Source of the DNA: RUG714 sp964623515
Lineage (GTDB): Bacteria; Bacillota; Clostridia; Oscillospirales; Acutalibacteraceae
Direction of reading: 5' to 3'
Assembly (NCBI GenBank): GCA_964623515.1
Contig: CAZURV010000027.1
Span: 1 to 14,398, forward strand
DNA: 14,398 bases
Position numbers and translations under genes: made by a program. This document shows positions 1 through 7,565 of the stretch, piece by piece. Under the pieces are notes generated by a model. It did no database searches. It was not told the origin of the DNA and was given only the letters and a program-made list of their open reading frames with translations. Numbering within the stretch: position 1 is the stretch's first letter; every line of letters starts with the position of its first letter.

Positions 1-88
1 CTTCGGCAGGTAATACTAAGTTTGGCAGAACATAATCGCCTATTTCTGTATAAGTGCCGCCCATTCGCTCAAATAATGATTTTTCCAT
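1..88 (-). CDS. tnpV: TnpV-family protein, N-terminal fragment cut by the window edge
   Basis: Only the first 29 codons lie inside the window. The product begins MEKSLFERMGGTYTEIGDY and continues VLPNLVLPAE, which matches the conserved N-terminus of TnpV proteins carried by clostridial integrative elements related to Tn4451; TnpV there is a small accessory protein of unproved function, sometimes proposed to help excision. The ATG at 86-88 is preceded by a perfect AAAGGAGGT ribosome site (97-105), so the start is secure. The site sits inside a hairpin (98-128). The gene reads leftward out of the window. Its presence next to a toxin remnant marks this end as accessory DNA. The family call rests on recognition of about 29 residues. 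Confidence 0.72.
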   Translation of the reverse strand, partial: MEKSLFERMGGTYTEIGDYVLPNLVLPAE

Positions 89-97
89 AATGCAAAA

Positions 98-128
98 CCT
101 CCTTTGCACTACCATTGTACAAAGGAGG
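98..128 (-). promoter_or_regulatory. Hairpin covering the tnpV ribosome site
   Basis: The nine bases at 98-106 (cctcctttg) are the exact reverse complement of 120-128 (caaaggagg), separated by 13 bases. In the minus-strand transcript the second arm to be made contains the AAAGGAGG Shine-Dalgarno of tnpV, so the structure could hide that site. This is either a translational brake, common in mobile elements to stop read-through expression from a neighbouring promoter, or a chance palindrome of a purine-rich site. Confidence 0.5.
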
Positions 129-184
129 CTCGTTTTAGTCGAATGTGCGATTTTGAAATTTGTAGCTATAGTGTTCCGTTTTTA

Positions 185-523
185 TCAATTTGATAAATTA
201 CTGCCTTTATGTTCGCTGGAGAGATAGTCCTTTACGCATTCAACCCATTCAGCTTCGTCAATGCTTGCAAACGCTTTACTAACGGATTCATTCGCTAACA
301 CAGCTATATATCCTGTGGCAATCTTGTAGCTGTTTTCAATCGTAATCTGTGAAGTAATCGTTTCGCAAAAATGATCGTATATAGCCGGATCGGCGGAACC
401 GATATCTGCGAACAGAAATGGGTTAGCACCGCTCAAAAATGCTCCGAGTTGTGGATCGTTTGATTCGTCCCACTCTGCGTCAAGGACATAAAAAATCATA
501 CAGTATAATTCGAATTTGTTCAT
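185..523 (-). CDS. Putative immunity protein of a polymorphic toxin pair
   Basis: A 112-residue acidic protein with no signal peptide or membrane segment, rich in Asp, Glu and aromatic residues (WDESNDPQ near residue 19, NPFLF near 34, an EAEWVECVKDYL helix near the C-terminus). I do not recognise a named family with certainty. Its role is inferred from position: its ATG (521-523) overlaps the stop of the toxin-tip gene at 523-525 in a TAATG arrangement, and its ribosome site (CGGAGGA, 534-540) lies within the Arg/Lys-rich last codons of that gene. Toxin followed directly by a small acidic protein is the usual order for polymorphic toxins and their immunity proteins. The toxin partner appears damaged, so this may be an orphan immunity gene. 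Confidence 0.68.
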   Translation of the reverse strand: MNKFELYCMIFYVLDAEWDESNDPQLGAFLSGANPFLFADIGSADPAIYDHFCETITSQITIENSYKIATGYIAVLANESVSKAFASIDEAEWVECVKDYLSSEHKGSNLSN

Positions 524-861
524 TACTTCTTTTTCCTCCGTTTCACAGGGTTGTTGTTTAAACCGGTTTCATCATCCCAAGGGCGTGGAGTTGTATTTCT
601 GCCGCCCTCATTGATAGCTCCGTTTTGATATCTAACCCAATTTTGAGAACCATCACTATTTACCTCGGCATTCCAAGAATTACCGTATTTGTCTTTCCCA
701 ATAAACTTGCTACCATCATTTGCCAAATCAGTAAGCAACTTGCGATTAGCAGGTGTGTCGGTTAGATGCCCATTTTCCCCCGATAAAATATGTTTGATTT
801 AAGCATCGTTTTTTGGTAAAGACCCGCTTATCTTCTCTTTCCCCGTTAAATTGATGATCAT
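523..861 (-). pseudogene. C-terminal domain of a polymorphic toxin, truncated remnant
   Basis: The open part (798 down to 523) encodes IKHILSGENGHLTDTPANRK, then LANDGSKFIGKDKYGNSW, DGSQNWVRYQNG, PWDDETGLNNNP and a basic tail KRRKKK. The sequence GHL-DTP-NR-LL...DKYGN-W...DGSQ-W...NG...GG.N..P......TGL is a pattern I recall from C-terminal tips of Gram-positive polymorphic (LXG/RHS/WXG-type) secreted toxins; the precise toxin family and activity are not known to me. Reading on upstream in the same frame meets a TAA at 799-801, then MIINLTGKEKISGSLPKNDA from an ATG at 859-861, then a TGA at 874-876. No delivery domain is present before gltD ends at 907. A TTG at 736-738 could start a 71-residue product but has no good ribosome site. 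I read this as a 3' remnant of a larger toxin gene, or a silent exchangeable toxin cassette, in front of a coupled immunity gene. Confidence 0.66.
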
Positions 862-906
862 ATTCTGCCAAAATCACTTGAACGCGCTGACTGTAACGCA
901 GAAATA

Positions 907-2337
907 TTATTTAAGCATATTGGTATATCCCATAAGATAGTTATCAACATCTTTTGCCGCGGAGCGTCCCTCTGCTATTGCCCAGACAACGAGACTCTGT
1001 CCGCGCCGCATATCGCCTGCGGTAAACACTTTTGAATCCGCATTTCTTTCGGCTCTGCCTCTTTCAACAGACACTCCGAAATCGGAACAAATCTTTTCAT
1101 CACAGCCTACAAATCCCGAAGCAATAAACAGTCTTTCGGCAGGGATTTTGCGCTGTGTTCCTGCAATGTCTTTAATTATACCATTTTTAAATTCGATTTT
1201 GCGAATCGTTACGGATTTTAATTTTCCGCCTTTATCCACTTCAATTTCTTTGACGGTTGATTCAAACTCGGTGGAATTGGAGCCGAAGACCGCTTTTTCC
1301 TCCTCTTCAGCATAGCTTACAGGGAACGGAAGCTCTTGCCAAAGCGTTTTTTTAACCTTAGGTTCAGGCTTTATATCAACTCTGCATACGCTCTTTGCGC
1401 CCTGACGAATCGCCGTTGCAAGGCAGTCGTTAGACGTATCTCCCGCACCGATAATCACAACATTTTTACCTTTTGCATTCAGAGGATTTTCGGTTCCGTC
1501 AAGGACTTCCTTTGTTGAAGCGGCAAGGTAAGGAACGGCATAAGATACGCCTTCAACACGCATATCATAACCCAAATCCCTCGGTTTTTCACTTCCGCAA
1601 CAAAGCACAACAGCGTCATAACTTTCAAGAATCTCTGCGGCTGAAATATCTGTTCCCACGTTAACGCCGGTAACAAACTTTATGCCTTCTTCAACCATTA
1701 TGTTCATTTTTCTCTGAATAACTTTTTTATCAAGCTTCATATTCGGAATGCCGTACATCAGCAGTCCCCCAATACGGTCTGATTTTTCATAGACTGTTAC
1801 ATTATGCCCGCGCTTGTTAAGCTGGTCGGCAACAGTCAGACCGGACGGACCGGAACCAATCACTGCTACTTTTTTATCCGTTCTTGTTTTCGGAGGATTA
1901 GCTTTAATAAGTCCGTTTTCATAAGCGTGTTCAATAACGGTAAACTCATTTTCCCTTACAGTTACAGCGTCTCCGTTCATACCGCATAGACACGCATTTT
2001 CGCACAGTGCCGGACACACACGGGACGTAAACTCAGGAAAATTATTCGTTTTAAGCAGTCTTGAAAGAGCATGGCCTATATTCCCGCTGTAAATCTCATC
2101 GTTCCATTCGGGAATAAGATTTGCCAAAGGACATCCCGCCATAATCTGTGGCGCAAGTTCAGGTATATTTGCCTGACAGAAAGGCACGCCACAGTTCATA
2201 CATCTTCCGCCCTGACGTTGTCTTTCCTCAATATCCAAATCCTTATGAAATTCATTATAGTTAGAAATCCTTTTTTCAGGACTTACCGCTGAATCATTCA
2301 ATCTGGCATATTCCATAAAACCTGTCGGCTTTCCCAT
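907..2337 (-). CDS. gltD: Glutamate synthase small (beta) subunit
   Basis: A 476-residue flavoprotein that takes electrons from NAD(P)H through FAD and passes them to GltB, so that glutamine plus 2-oxoglutarate gives two glutamates in the cytoplasm. Visible features, counted from the chosen Met: an N-terminal cysteine-rich Fe-S domain (CMNCGVPFC at 46-54 and CPALCENACLC at 108-118), a FAD Rossmann motif GSGPSG at 161-166, a second nucleotide motif GAGDTS at 297-302 for NAD(P)H, and the FAD-closing GDMRRGQSLVVWAIAEGR near the C-terminus. Length is normal for the family. The ATG at 2335-2337 (MGKPTG, the usual family start) is 7 bases from AGGAGG (2345-2350); the ATG two codons earlier at 2343 is only one base from it and is rejected. 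The ribosome site overlaps the gltB stop, giving a 12-base gap and likely coupling. No terminator is seen after the stop. Confidence 0.96.
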   Translation of the reverse strand: MGKPTGFMEYARLNDSAVSPEKRISNYNEFHKDLDIEERQRQGGRCMNCGVPFCQANIPELAPQIMAGCPLANLIPEWNDEIYSGNIGHALSRLLKTNNFPEFTSRVCPALCENACLCGMNGDAVTVRENEFTVIEHAYENGLIKANPPKTRTDKKVAVIGSGPSGLTVADQLNKRGHNVTVYEKSDRIGGLLMYGIPNMKLDKKVIQRKMNIMVEEGIKFVTGVNVGTDISAAEILESYDAVVLCCGSEKPRDLGYDMRVEGVSYAVPYLAASTKEVLDGTENPLNAKGKNVVIIGAGDTSNDCLATAIRQGAKSVCRVDIKPEPKVKKTLWQELPFPVSYAEEEEKAVFGSNSTEFESTVKEIEVDKGGKLKSVTIRKIEFKNGIIKDIAGTQRKIPAERLFIASGFVGCDEKICSDFGVSVERGRAERNADSKVFTAGDMRRGQSLVVWAIAEGRSAAKDVDNYLMGYTNMLK

Positions 2338-2349
2338 ATCCATTCCTCC

Positions 2350-5300
2350 TTACTCTTTCGTTACCGCATAAAATGCTTCAATTTCAGCTTCATCATGGCT
2401 CATACCTTTTTCTTCAAGCTGACCAATCTCGTGAAGCATATTGCTGTAATCAATCGGTGTTATTTTCTTAAAAGACGAAACATAGCTGTCAAAATCGCTG
2501 AGAATCCGTTTCCCGACAGCTGAACCAGTTGCTTCAACATGCTTCTTAATCAGTTGTTTCAGTTCTGCTATATCGTGTTTTTCGGAAACGGGAGTCATTG
2601 CTGCAAGTTCCTTATTCAGTCTTAAATAGAAATCATGTTTTTCATCCAGTACATAAGCGATTCCCCCGCTCATACCGGCAGCAAAATTCTTGCCTGTTTC
2701 GCCTAAAACGACAACACGTCCGCCTGTCATATATTCGCATCCGTGGTCTCCGACGCCTTCAACTACAGCGGTTGCGCCTGAATTTCTTACACAGAATCTT
2801 TCACCTGCAACGCCCGAAATATACGCTTCCCCACTTGTAGCGCCGTAAAGTGCAACATTCCCTATAATAACGTTATCTTCAGCTTTAAACTTCGCATTCC
2901 TCGACGGATAAACTATAAGCTTTCCGCCCGAAAGACCCTTTCCGAAATAATCATTGCTGTCGCCCTCAAGCTCGAGAGTCAATCCGCGGGGAATAAACGC
3001 GCCGAAACTCTGTCCGCCACCTCCCGTGCATTTAACCTTATATTTATCTTCTTCCAGAGTATTGCCGAAACGTTTTGTAATCTCAGAGCCGAGGATTGTG
3101 CCAAGCGTTCTGTTCGTTGAAGAAACTTCAATTGCAGTACGTTTTGGGGCACCCCTATCCATAGCTGTTTTAAAACGGCGGAGCAGAACACTCATATCAA
3201 TTGTTTTTTCCAGCTCAAAATCATACACGTCTTCTTGTTTGAAATGATTTTCTCCTCCCGAAGAAGCAAGAATATTCGACATATCTATCATTTCCGCACG
3301 CTTTGTTATCTGGTGTTCGCATACCTTTATCAAATCGGTTCTTCCAACCATATCTTCAAGTCTGCGGACTCCGAGTTTCGCCATAATCTCACGGAGTTCC
3401 TGTGCCACGAATTTCATAAAATTCATAACATATTCGGGCTTGCCGCAAAACCTACATCTTAAGTCGGGATTTTGTGTTGCAATACCGACAGGACAAGTGT
3501 CAAGATTGCAAACACGCATCATAACGCACCCCATAGTTACCAGCGGTGCCGTAGCAAAACCAAATTCCTCTGCGCCGAGGATAGCCGCAATCGCAACATC
3601 ACGCCCGCTCATAAGCTTTCCGTCCGTTTCAAGGATAACTCTTGTTCGCAGACCGTTCTGCTTAAGCGTTTGATGCGCTTCGGCAAGGCCGAGTTCCCAC
3701 GGAAGCCCCGCGTTATGAATGGAAGACTTCGGAGCTGCACCGGTACCACCGTCATAACCTGATATAAGCACAACCTGTGCGCCCGCTTTTGCAACGCCTG
3801 CCGCAATCGTGCCGACGCCTGCTTCTGAAACAAGCTTAACCGATATTCTTGCGTCTCTGTTTGCATTTTTTAAATCATATATAAGCTGGGCTAAATCCTC
3901 AATTGAATAAATATCATGGTGCGGAGGCGGGGAAATCAGACTTACACCGGGCGTTGAATACCTGGTTTTAGCAATCCATGGAAATACTTTTTTGCCCGGA
4001 AGATGACCGCCTTCACCGGGTTTTGCACCCTGCGCCATTTTTATCTGAATTTCTTTTGCGCTTACAAGATACTCGCTCGTTACGCCGAATCTTCCCGATG
4101 CCACCTGTTTAATCGCGCTGTTTTTCTCGGTTCCGAGTCTTTCCGGACGTTCTCCGCCTTCACCGGAATTTGATTTGCCGCCGAGACGGTTCATAGCGAT
4201 CGCCATACATTCATGTGCTTCCTGTGAAATAGAACCGTAACTCATAGCACCTGTTTTAAAGCGTTTGACGATTTCTTCAATCGGTTCAACTTCATCAAGC
4301 GGAACAGGCGTACATTCGCTGAAATTAAACGCAAGTAAACCTCTAAGCGTATGCGGTCTTGATTCATCATCTACAAGTTTTGAATAGGCTTTAAAGCGTT
4401 CGTAATCGCCGTTATGCGTTGCCTCACGAAGTGTCAGAATCGTACGGGGATTGTAAAGGTGGTCCTCTTTATCCTCACCTGTTCGGAGATTATGCGTTCC
4501 TACGCTGTCTAGCGAAATATCAACACCTAGACCAAGCGGGTCAAACGCATGTGCATGGCGGTATCTGACACCTTCTCCTATTTCCTCAAGCCCTATTCCG
4601 CCCACACGGCTTACGGTGTTTGTAAAGTATTTGTCAATTACATCCTGCCTTATGCCTATCGCTTCAAAAATCTGTGCTGACTGATAAGATTGAATCGTTG
4701 AAATTCCCATTTTTGAAGCAATCTTTACAATTCCGTGAAGAATTGCCGAATTATAGTCTCGAATTGCTGTGTGATAATCCTTATCAAGCATACCGATATC
4801 TATACATTCGCTGATACACTCCTGGGCAAGATACGGATTTACAGCACGTGCACCGTAACCGAGCAGGGTAGCGAAATGATGCACATCTCTAGGCTCTGCG
4901 CTTTCAAGAATAATGGAAACGGCCGTGCGTTTTTTCGTGCGGATAAGATACTGCTCCATAGCAGATACAGCAAGCAGAGACGGAATTGCAACGTGGTTCT
5001 CATCAACACCACGGTCTGAAAGAATAATGATATTTGCACCGTTCTTATACGCTCTGTCACATTTAACATAGAGCCGTTCAACCGCGTTTTCAAGCGAAGT
5101 GTTCGTATAGTAAAGCAAAGACACGGTTTCAACTTTAAATCCCGGTTTATTCATATTCTTAATCTTCATTAAATCCACATTCGTTAAAATCGGATTATCT
5201 ATCTGCAGAACCTTGCAGTTTTCCGCTTCCTCTTTCAGGAGATTGCCGTCCGAACCGACATAAACGGTTGTATCGGTGACAATCTCTTCACGTATTGCAT

Positions 5301-6858
5301 CTATCGGCGGATTGGTTACCTGCGCAAATTCCTGCTTAAAATAATTAAAAAGCGGCTGATGCTTGTCGCTTAAAACGGCAAGCGGAACATCTGCTCCCAT
5401 TGCGGCGGTTGCTTCTATTCCGTTCTTAGCCATCGGAATAATCGTGCTTTTAATATCCTCATACGTATAGCCGAAAGCTTTGTAAAGCCTGTCCCGCTCC
5501 TCCTGCGTATGCGTTTCCACTCTCTTGTTCGGTATCGGAAGATCTTTGATATTGACCAAATTCATATCGAGCCATTCGCCGTACGGCTGGCGGCTGGCAT
5601 AATATTCCTTGCATTCTTCATCGGAAACCACTCTCTTCTGCACCGTATCAACAAGTAGCATTTTACCGGGACGCAATCTGGATTTTTGAACGATTTTGCT
5701 TTCATCAACAGGCAAAACGCCGACTTCGGAAGAGAGAATCAGCATATTATCATCGGTTATATAATATCTTGACGGTCGCAGTCCGTTTCTGTCCAAAACA
5801 GCACCTACCGTATCACCGTCCGAAAAAAGAATAGAGGCAGGCCCGTCCCACGGTTCCATCATTGTGGCATAATATCTGTAAATATCACGTTTCGTTCTGC
5901 TTATATTTTTATCATTCCGCCAAGGCTCCGGAATCATAATCATAACCGCCAGCGGAAGTGGAATCCCATTCATAACCAGAAATTCCAATGTATTGTCAAG
6001 CTTTGCCGAATCCGATCCCTCTGAATTGATAACGGGGAAAACCTTATCAATATTTTCATTCATAACGGGACTGGTCATCGTTTCTTCACGGGCAAGCATT
6101 CTGTCTTCATTACCTCTGATTGTATTGATTTCGCCGTTATGAAGAATAAATCTGTTCGGATGCGCTCTCTCCCAGCTTGGATTGGTGTTTGTTGAAAAGC
6201 GCGAATGTACAAGAGCCACAGCGCTTTCATAGCGCGAATCCTGCAAATCGTAATAGAAATTTCTCAACTGTTTAACCAGAAACATTCCCTTATATACAAT
6301 TGTTCTTGATGAAAGCGAAACAACATATGTATTATTGGTACTCTGCTCAAAAACACGGCGCGCCAGATAAAGCTTGCGGTCAAAATCAAGTCCTTTTTCC
6401 ACGCCTTTCGGTCGTTTGATAAAGCACTGCATAATATGAGGCATACAGTTCCTTGCCCTGCTACCGAGTATATCTGCATTCACAGGAACTTCACGCCATG
6501 CAAGGAACTCCATTCCCTCTTTTTCCGTAATGATTTCAAACATCTTTTTGGCCTGATTACACGCAAGCGTATCCTGCGGGAAGAAAAACATACCCACACC
6601 GTAATCCCTCTCTCCGCCGATTTCTATATTCATGCTCTCGGCGACACCTGCAAAGAATTTATGAGAAATACCCACAAGAATACCAACGCCATCTCCCGTT
6701 TCACCCGAAGCATCTTTACCCGCACGGTGTTCAAGCTTCTCAACAATATGAAGCGCATTATCCACAACAGAATAGGATTTTTTGCCATCTATGCTCACAA
6801 CTGCGCCGATACCGCAAGCATCATGTTCAAACTGCGGAGAATACAATGTTTTTTCCAT
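2350..6858 (-). CDS. gltB: Glutamate synthase large (alpha) subunit
   Basis: A 1502-residue protein of full family length. It hydrolyses glutamine in an N-terminal Ntn amidotransferase domain and channels the ammonia to a FMN domain that makes glutamate from 2-oxoglutarate. The catalytic nucleophile is Cys15 in HDACGIGAV, freed by removal of a 14-residue propeptide. The central linker domain runs from about 450 to 770. The FMN synthase domain (about 810-1180) shows GAKPGEGGHLPG near 950 and SGYDGGTGAAP near 1038. The [3Fe-4S] ligands are Cys1111, Cys1117 and Cys1122 (C-x5-C-x4-C in GCVMMRVCNLDTCPVG). The C-terminal beta-helix has GGGGQSFGAF near 1281 and repeated G-x-x-G-x-x-x-G turns. All key residues are intact. 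Start: ATG at 6856-6858 with GGAAGGGG 8 bases upstream. It is the first gene of a gltBD operon. Confidence 0.98.
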   Translation of the reverse strand: MEKTLYSPQFEHDACGIGAVVSIDGKKSYSVVDNALHIVEKLEHRAGKDASGETGDGVGILVGISHKFFAGVAESMNIEIGGERDYGVGMFFFPQDTLACNQAKKMFEIITEKEGMEFLAWREVPVNADILGSRARNCMPHIMQCFIKRPKGVEKGLDFDRKLYLARRVFEQSTNNTYVVSLSSRTIVYKGMFLVKQLRNFYYDLQDSRYESAVALVHSRFSTNTNPSWERAHPNRFILHNGEINTIRGNEDRMLAREETMTSPVMNENIDKVFPVINSEGSDSAKLDNTLEFLVMNGIPLPLAVMIMIPEPWRNDKNISRTKRDIYRYYATMMEPWDGPASILFSDGDTVGAVLDRNGLRPSRYYITDDNMLILSSEVGVLPVDESKIVQKSRLRPGKMLLVDTVQKRVVSDEECKEYYASRQPYGEWLDMNLVNIKDLPIPNKRVETHTQEERDRLYKAFGYTYEDIKSTIIPMAKNGIEATAAMGADVPLAVLSDKHQPLFNYFKQEFAQVTNPPIDAIREEIVTDTTVYVGSDGNLLKEEAENCKVLQIDNPILTNVDLMKIKNMNKPGFKVETVSLLYYTNTSLENAVERLYVKCDRAYKNGANIIILSDRGVDENHVAIPSLLAVSAMEQYLIRTKKRTAVSIILESAEPRDVHHFATLLGYGARAVNPYLAQECISECIDIGMLDKDYHTAIRDYNSAILHGIVKIASKMGISTIQSYQSAQIFEAIGIRQDVIDKYFTNTVSRVGGIGLEEIGEGVRYRHAHAFDPLGLGVDISLDSVGTHNLRTGEDKEDHLYNPRTILTLREATHNGDYERFKAYSKLVDDESRPHTLRGLLAFNFSECTPVPLDEVEPIEEIVKRFKTGAMSYGSISQEAHECMAIAMNRLGGKSNSGEGGERPERLGTEKNSAIKQVASGRFGVTSEYLVSAKEIQIKMAQGAKPGEGGHLPGKKVFPWIAKTRYSTPGVSLISPPPHHDIYSIEDLAQLIYDLKNANRDARISVKLVSEAGVGTIAAGVAKAGAQVVLISGYDGGTGAAPKSSIHNAGLPWELGLAEAHQTLKQNGLRTRVILETDGKLMSGRDVAIAAILGAEEFGFATAPLVTMGCVMMRVCNLDTCPVGIATQNPDLRCRFCGKPEYVMNFMKFVAQELREIMAKLGVRRLEDMVGRTDLIKVCEHQITKRAEMIDMSNILASSGGENHFKQEDVYDFELEKTIDMSVLLRRFKTAMDRGAPKRTAIEVSSTNRTLGTILGSEITKRFGNTLEEDKYKVKCTGGGGQSFGAFIPRGLTLELEGDSNDYFGKGLSGGKLIVYPSRNAKFKAEDNVIIGNVALYGATSGEAYISGVAGERFCVRNSGATAVVEGVGDHGCEYMTGGRVVVLGETGKNFAAGMSGGIAYVLDEKHDFYLRLNKELAAMTPVSEKHDIAELKQLIKKHVEATGSAVGKRILSDFDSYVSSFKKITPIDYSNMLHEIGQLEEKGMSHDEAEIEAFYAVTKE

Positions 6859-6914
6859 AAGTTTTACCCCTTCCCATTTTCGGATTTTATCCGGGAATAA
6901 ATTTTGTGTTTTTT

Positions 6915-6943
6915 ATTATATCACTAATAGTGTTTTCTGTAAA
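6915..6943 (-). promoter_or_regulatory. Sigma-A-type promoter of gltBD
   Basis: On the minus strand a -35 TTTACA (6938-6943) and a -10 TATAAT (6915-6920) are separated by 17 bases, and a TG one base before the -10 gives an extended -10. The transcription start would fall near 6908, about 50 bases before the gltB ATG. The spacer holds a perfect 5-1-5 inverted repeat, cactaatagtg (6922-6932), placed where a repressor could block RNA polymerase. No known regulator box (such as a TnrA or GltC site) was confirmed. Confidence 0.75.
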
Positions 6944-6980
6944 TGCAGTAATTTGACTAAAATATTGTGCTCTCATCTGT

Positions 6981-7016
6981 ATTTTTGCATTATATTTATA
7001 CAAAAAATGCAAAAAT
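6981..7016. repeat. 11-bp inverted repeat upstream of the gltB promoter
   Basis: atttttgcatt (6981-6991) and aatgcaaaaat (7006-7016) are exact reverse complements with a 14-base spacer. The element lies 38-73 bases upstream of the gltB -35. Its right arm overlaps one arm of the terminator at 7007-7038, so in RNA the two structures cannot form together. It may be an activator or repressor site for gltBD, or part of an extended terminator region; the AT-rich content makes chance possible. Confidence 0.4.
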
Positions 7017-7038
7017 GAGCGGTAAATCCGCCCATTTT
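7007..7038 (-). terminator. Rho-independent terminator of the permease operon
   Basis: On the minus strand AAAATGGGCGG (7038-7028) pairs with CCGCTCATTTT (7022-7012) across the 5-base loop ATTTA. All 11 pairs form if one G-U pair is allowed; the equivalent pair is an A/C mismatch on the plus strand, which fixes the direction. The stem is followed by the T-rich run TGCATTTTTT. It sits 40 bases after the stop of the gene at 7078-7530 and insulates gltBD from it. Confidence 0.82.
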
Positions 7039-7077
7039 CGATAATTTATGAAACTTTAAAGCTATATTCCTGCAATT

Positions 7078-7530
7078 TTAGATTAAACAGTCGAGATCTC
7101 CCGCCCTATCGGCCCGAACAATTCGACTGTCTCTTACCGTTACGGTATACGTAACTGAATACAGGGAAGAATGTCTGTCATCGGCTTTACAATACTCAAA
7201 ATGTAATTCTGCCACTCCGTTTTTACCCGCGCTGAAAACATATGTGCGTACTTTTGAAGGCGCATTGATTTTTTTGGCAGAATCATTGAATTTTTCCGGT
7301 TTTATTTCTTTAATTATTGAATTTTCATTAACAGTATAGTTCCATGCATATCCATCTCGCATACCATCTGCAAAAGAAACCGTTATAGAAGTTTTATCCA
7401 GCGGATTTTCCTCCTCGGTTATAACGGGTGCATACATTTTTTCCGTTTTTTTCTTCGCTGCAGTTCCGAGAAGCGCGGCAATTCCCGCTCCGGCAAGCAT
7501 GGATAATAATCTTATAATCGACGCATTCAT
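7078..7530 (-). CDS. Membrane-anchored protein with chagasin-like (I42) beta domain, putative
   Basis: A 150-residue protein with an N-terminal hydrophobic segment at residues 7-24 (LLSMLAGAGIAALLGTAA) followed by Lys, so it is probably anchored with the rest outside the cell, or is a lipid-free uncleaved signal anchor. The exported part has the rhythm of the chagasin/I42 cysteine-protease-inhibitor fold: GYAWNYTVNENSIIKEI, then RTYVFSAGKNGVAELHFEY, then YSVTYTVTV as the last strand. The usual NPTTG loop before GY.W and the RPW loop are not present, so inhibitor activity is uncertain. ATG at 7528-7530 has AAAGGAG about 11 bases upstream. It starts 35 bases after the permease gene and probably shares its transcript, ending at the terminator 7007-7038. 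Fold assignment is by pattern only. Confidence 0.72.
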   Translation of the reverse strand: MNASIIRLLSMLAGAGIAALLGTAAKKKTEKMYAPVITEEENPLDKTSITVSFADGMRDGYAWNYTVNENSIIKEIKPEKFNDSAKKINAPSKVRTYVFSAGKNGVAELHFEYCKADDRHSSLYSVTYTVTVRDSRIVRADRAGDLDCLI

Positions 7531-7565
7531 TTAAAAGTCTTCTCCTTTATTTGATTCGATAAAAT

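Noticed and set aside
181..197. tttatca/tgataaa palindrome at the end of the putative immunity gene as a terminator
   Set aside because: The seven pairs are nearly all A-T with a 3-base loop and no T-run follows on the minus strand, so it would be too weak.
2338..2343. gltD start two codons upstream (MDMGKPTG)
   Set aside because: That ATG is only one base from AGGAGG; the next ATG is at the ideal 7 bases and gives the usual family N-terminus.
6436..6900. A 154-codon plus-strand open frame opposite the start of gltB
   Set aside because: It lies almost wholly antisense to the well-conserved amidotransferase domain of gltB, has no recognisable product and an unusual Cys/His-rich, low-complexity composition typical of antisense frames.
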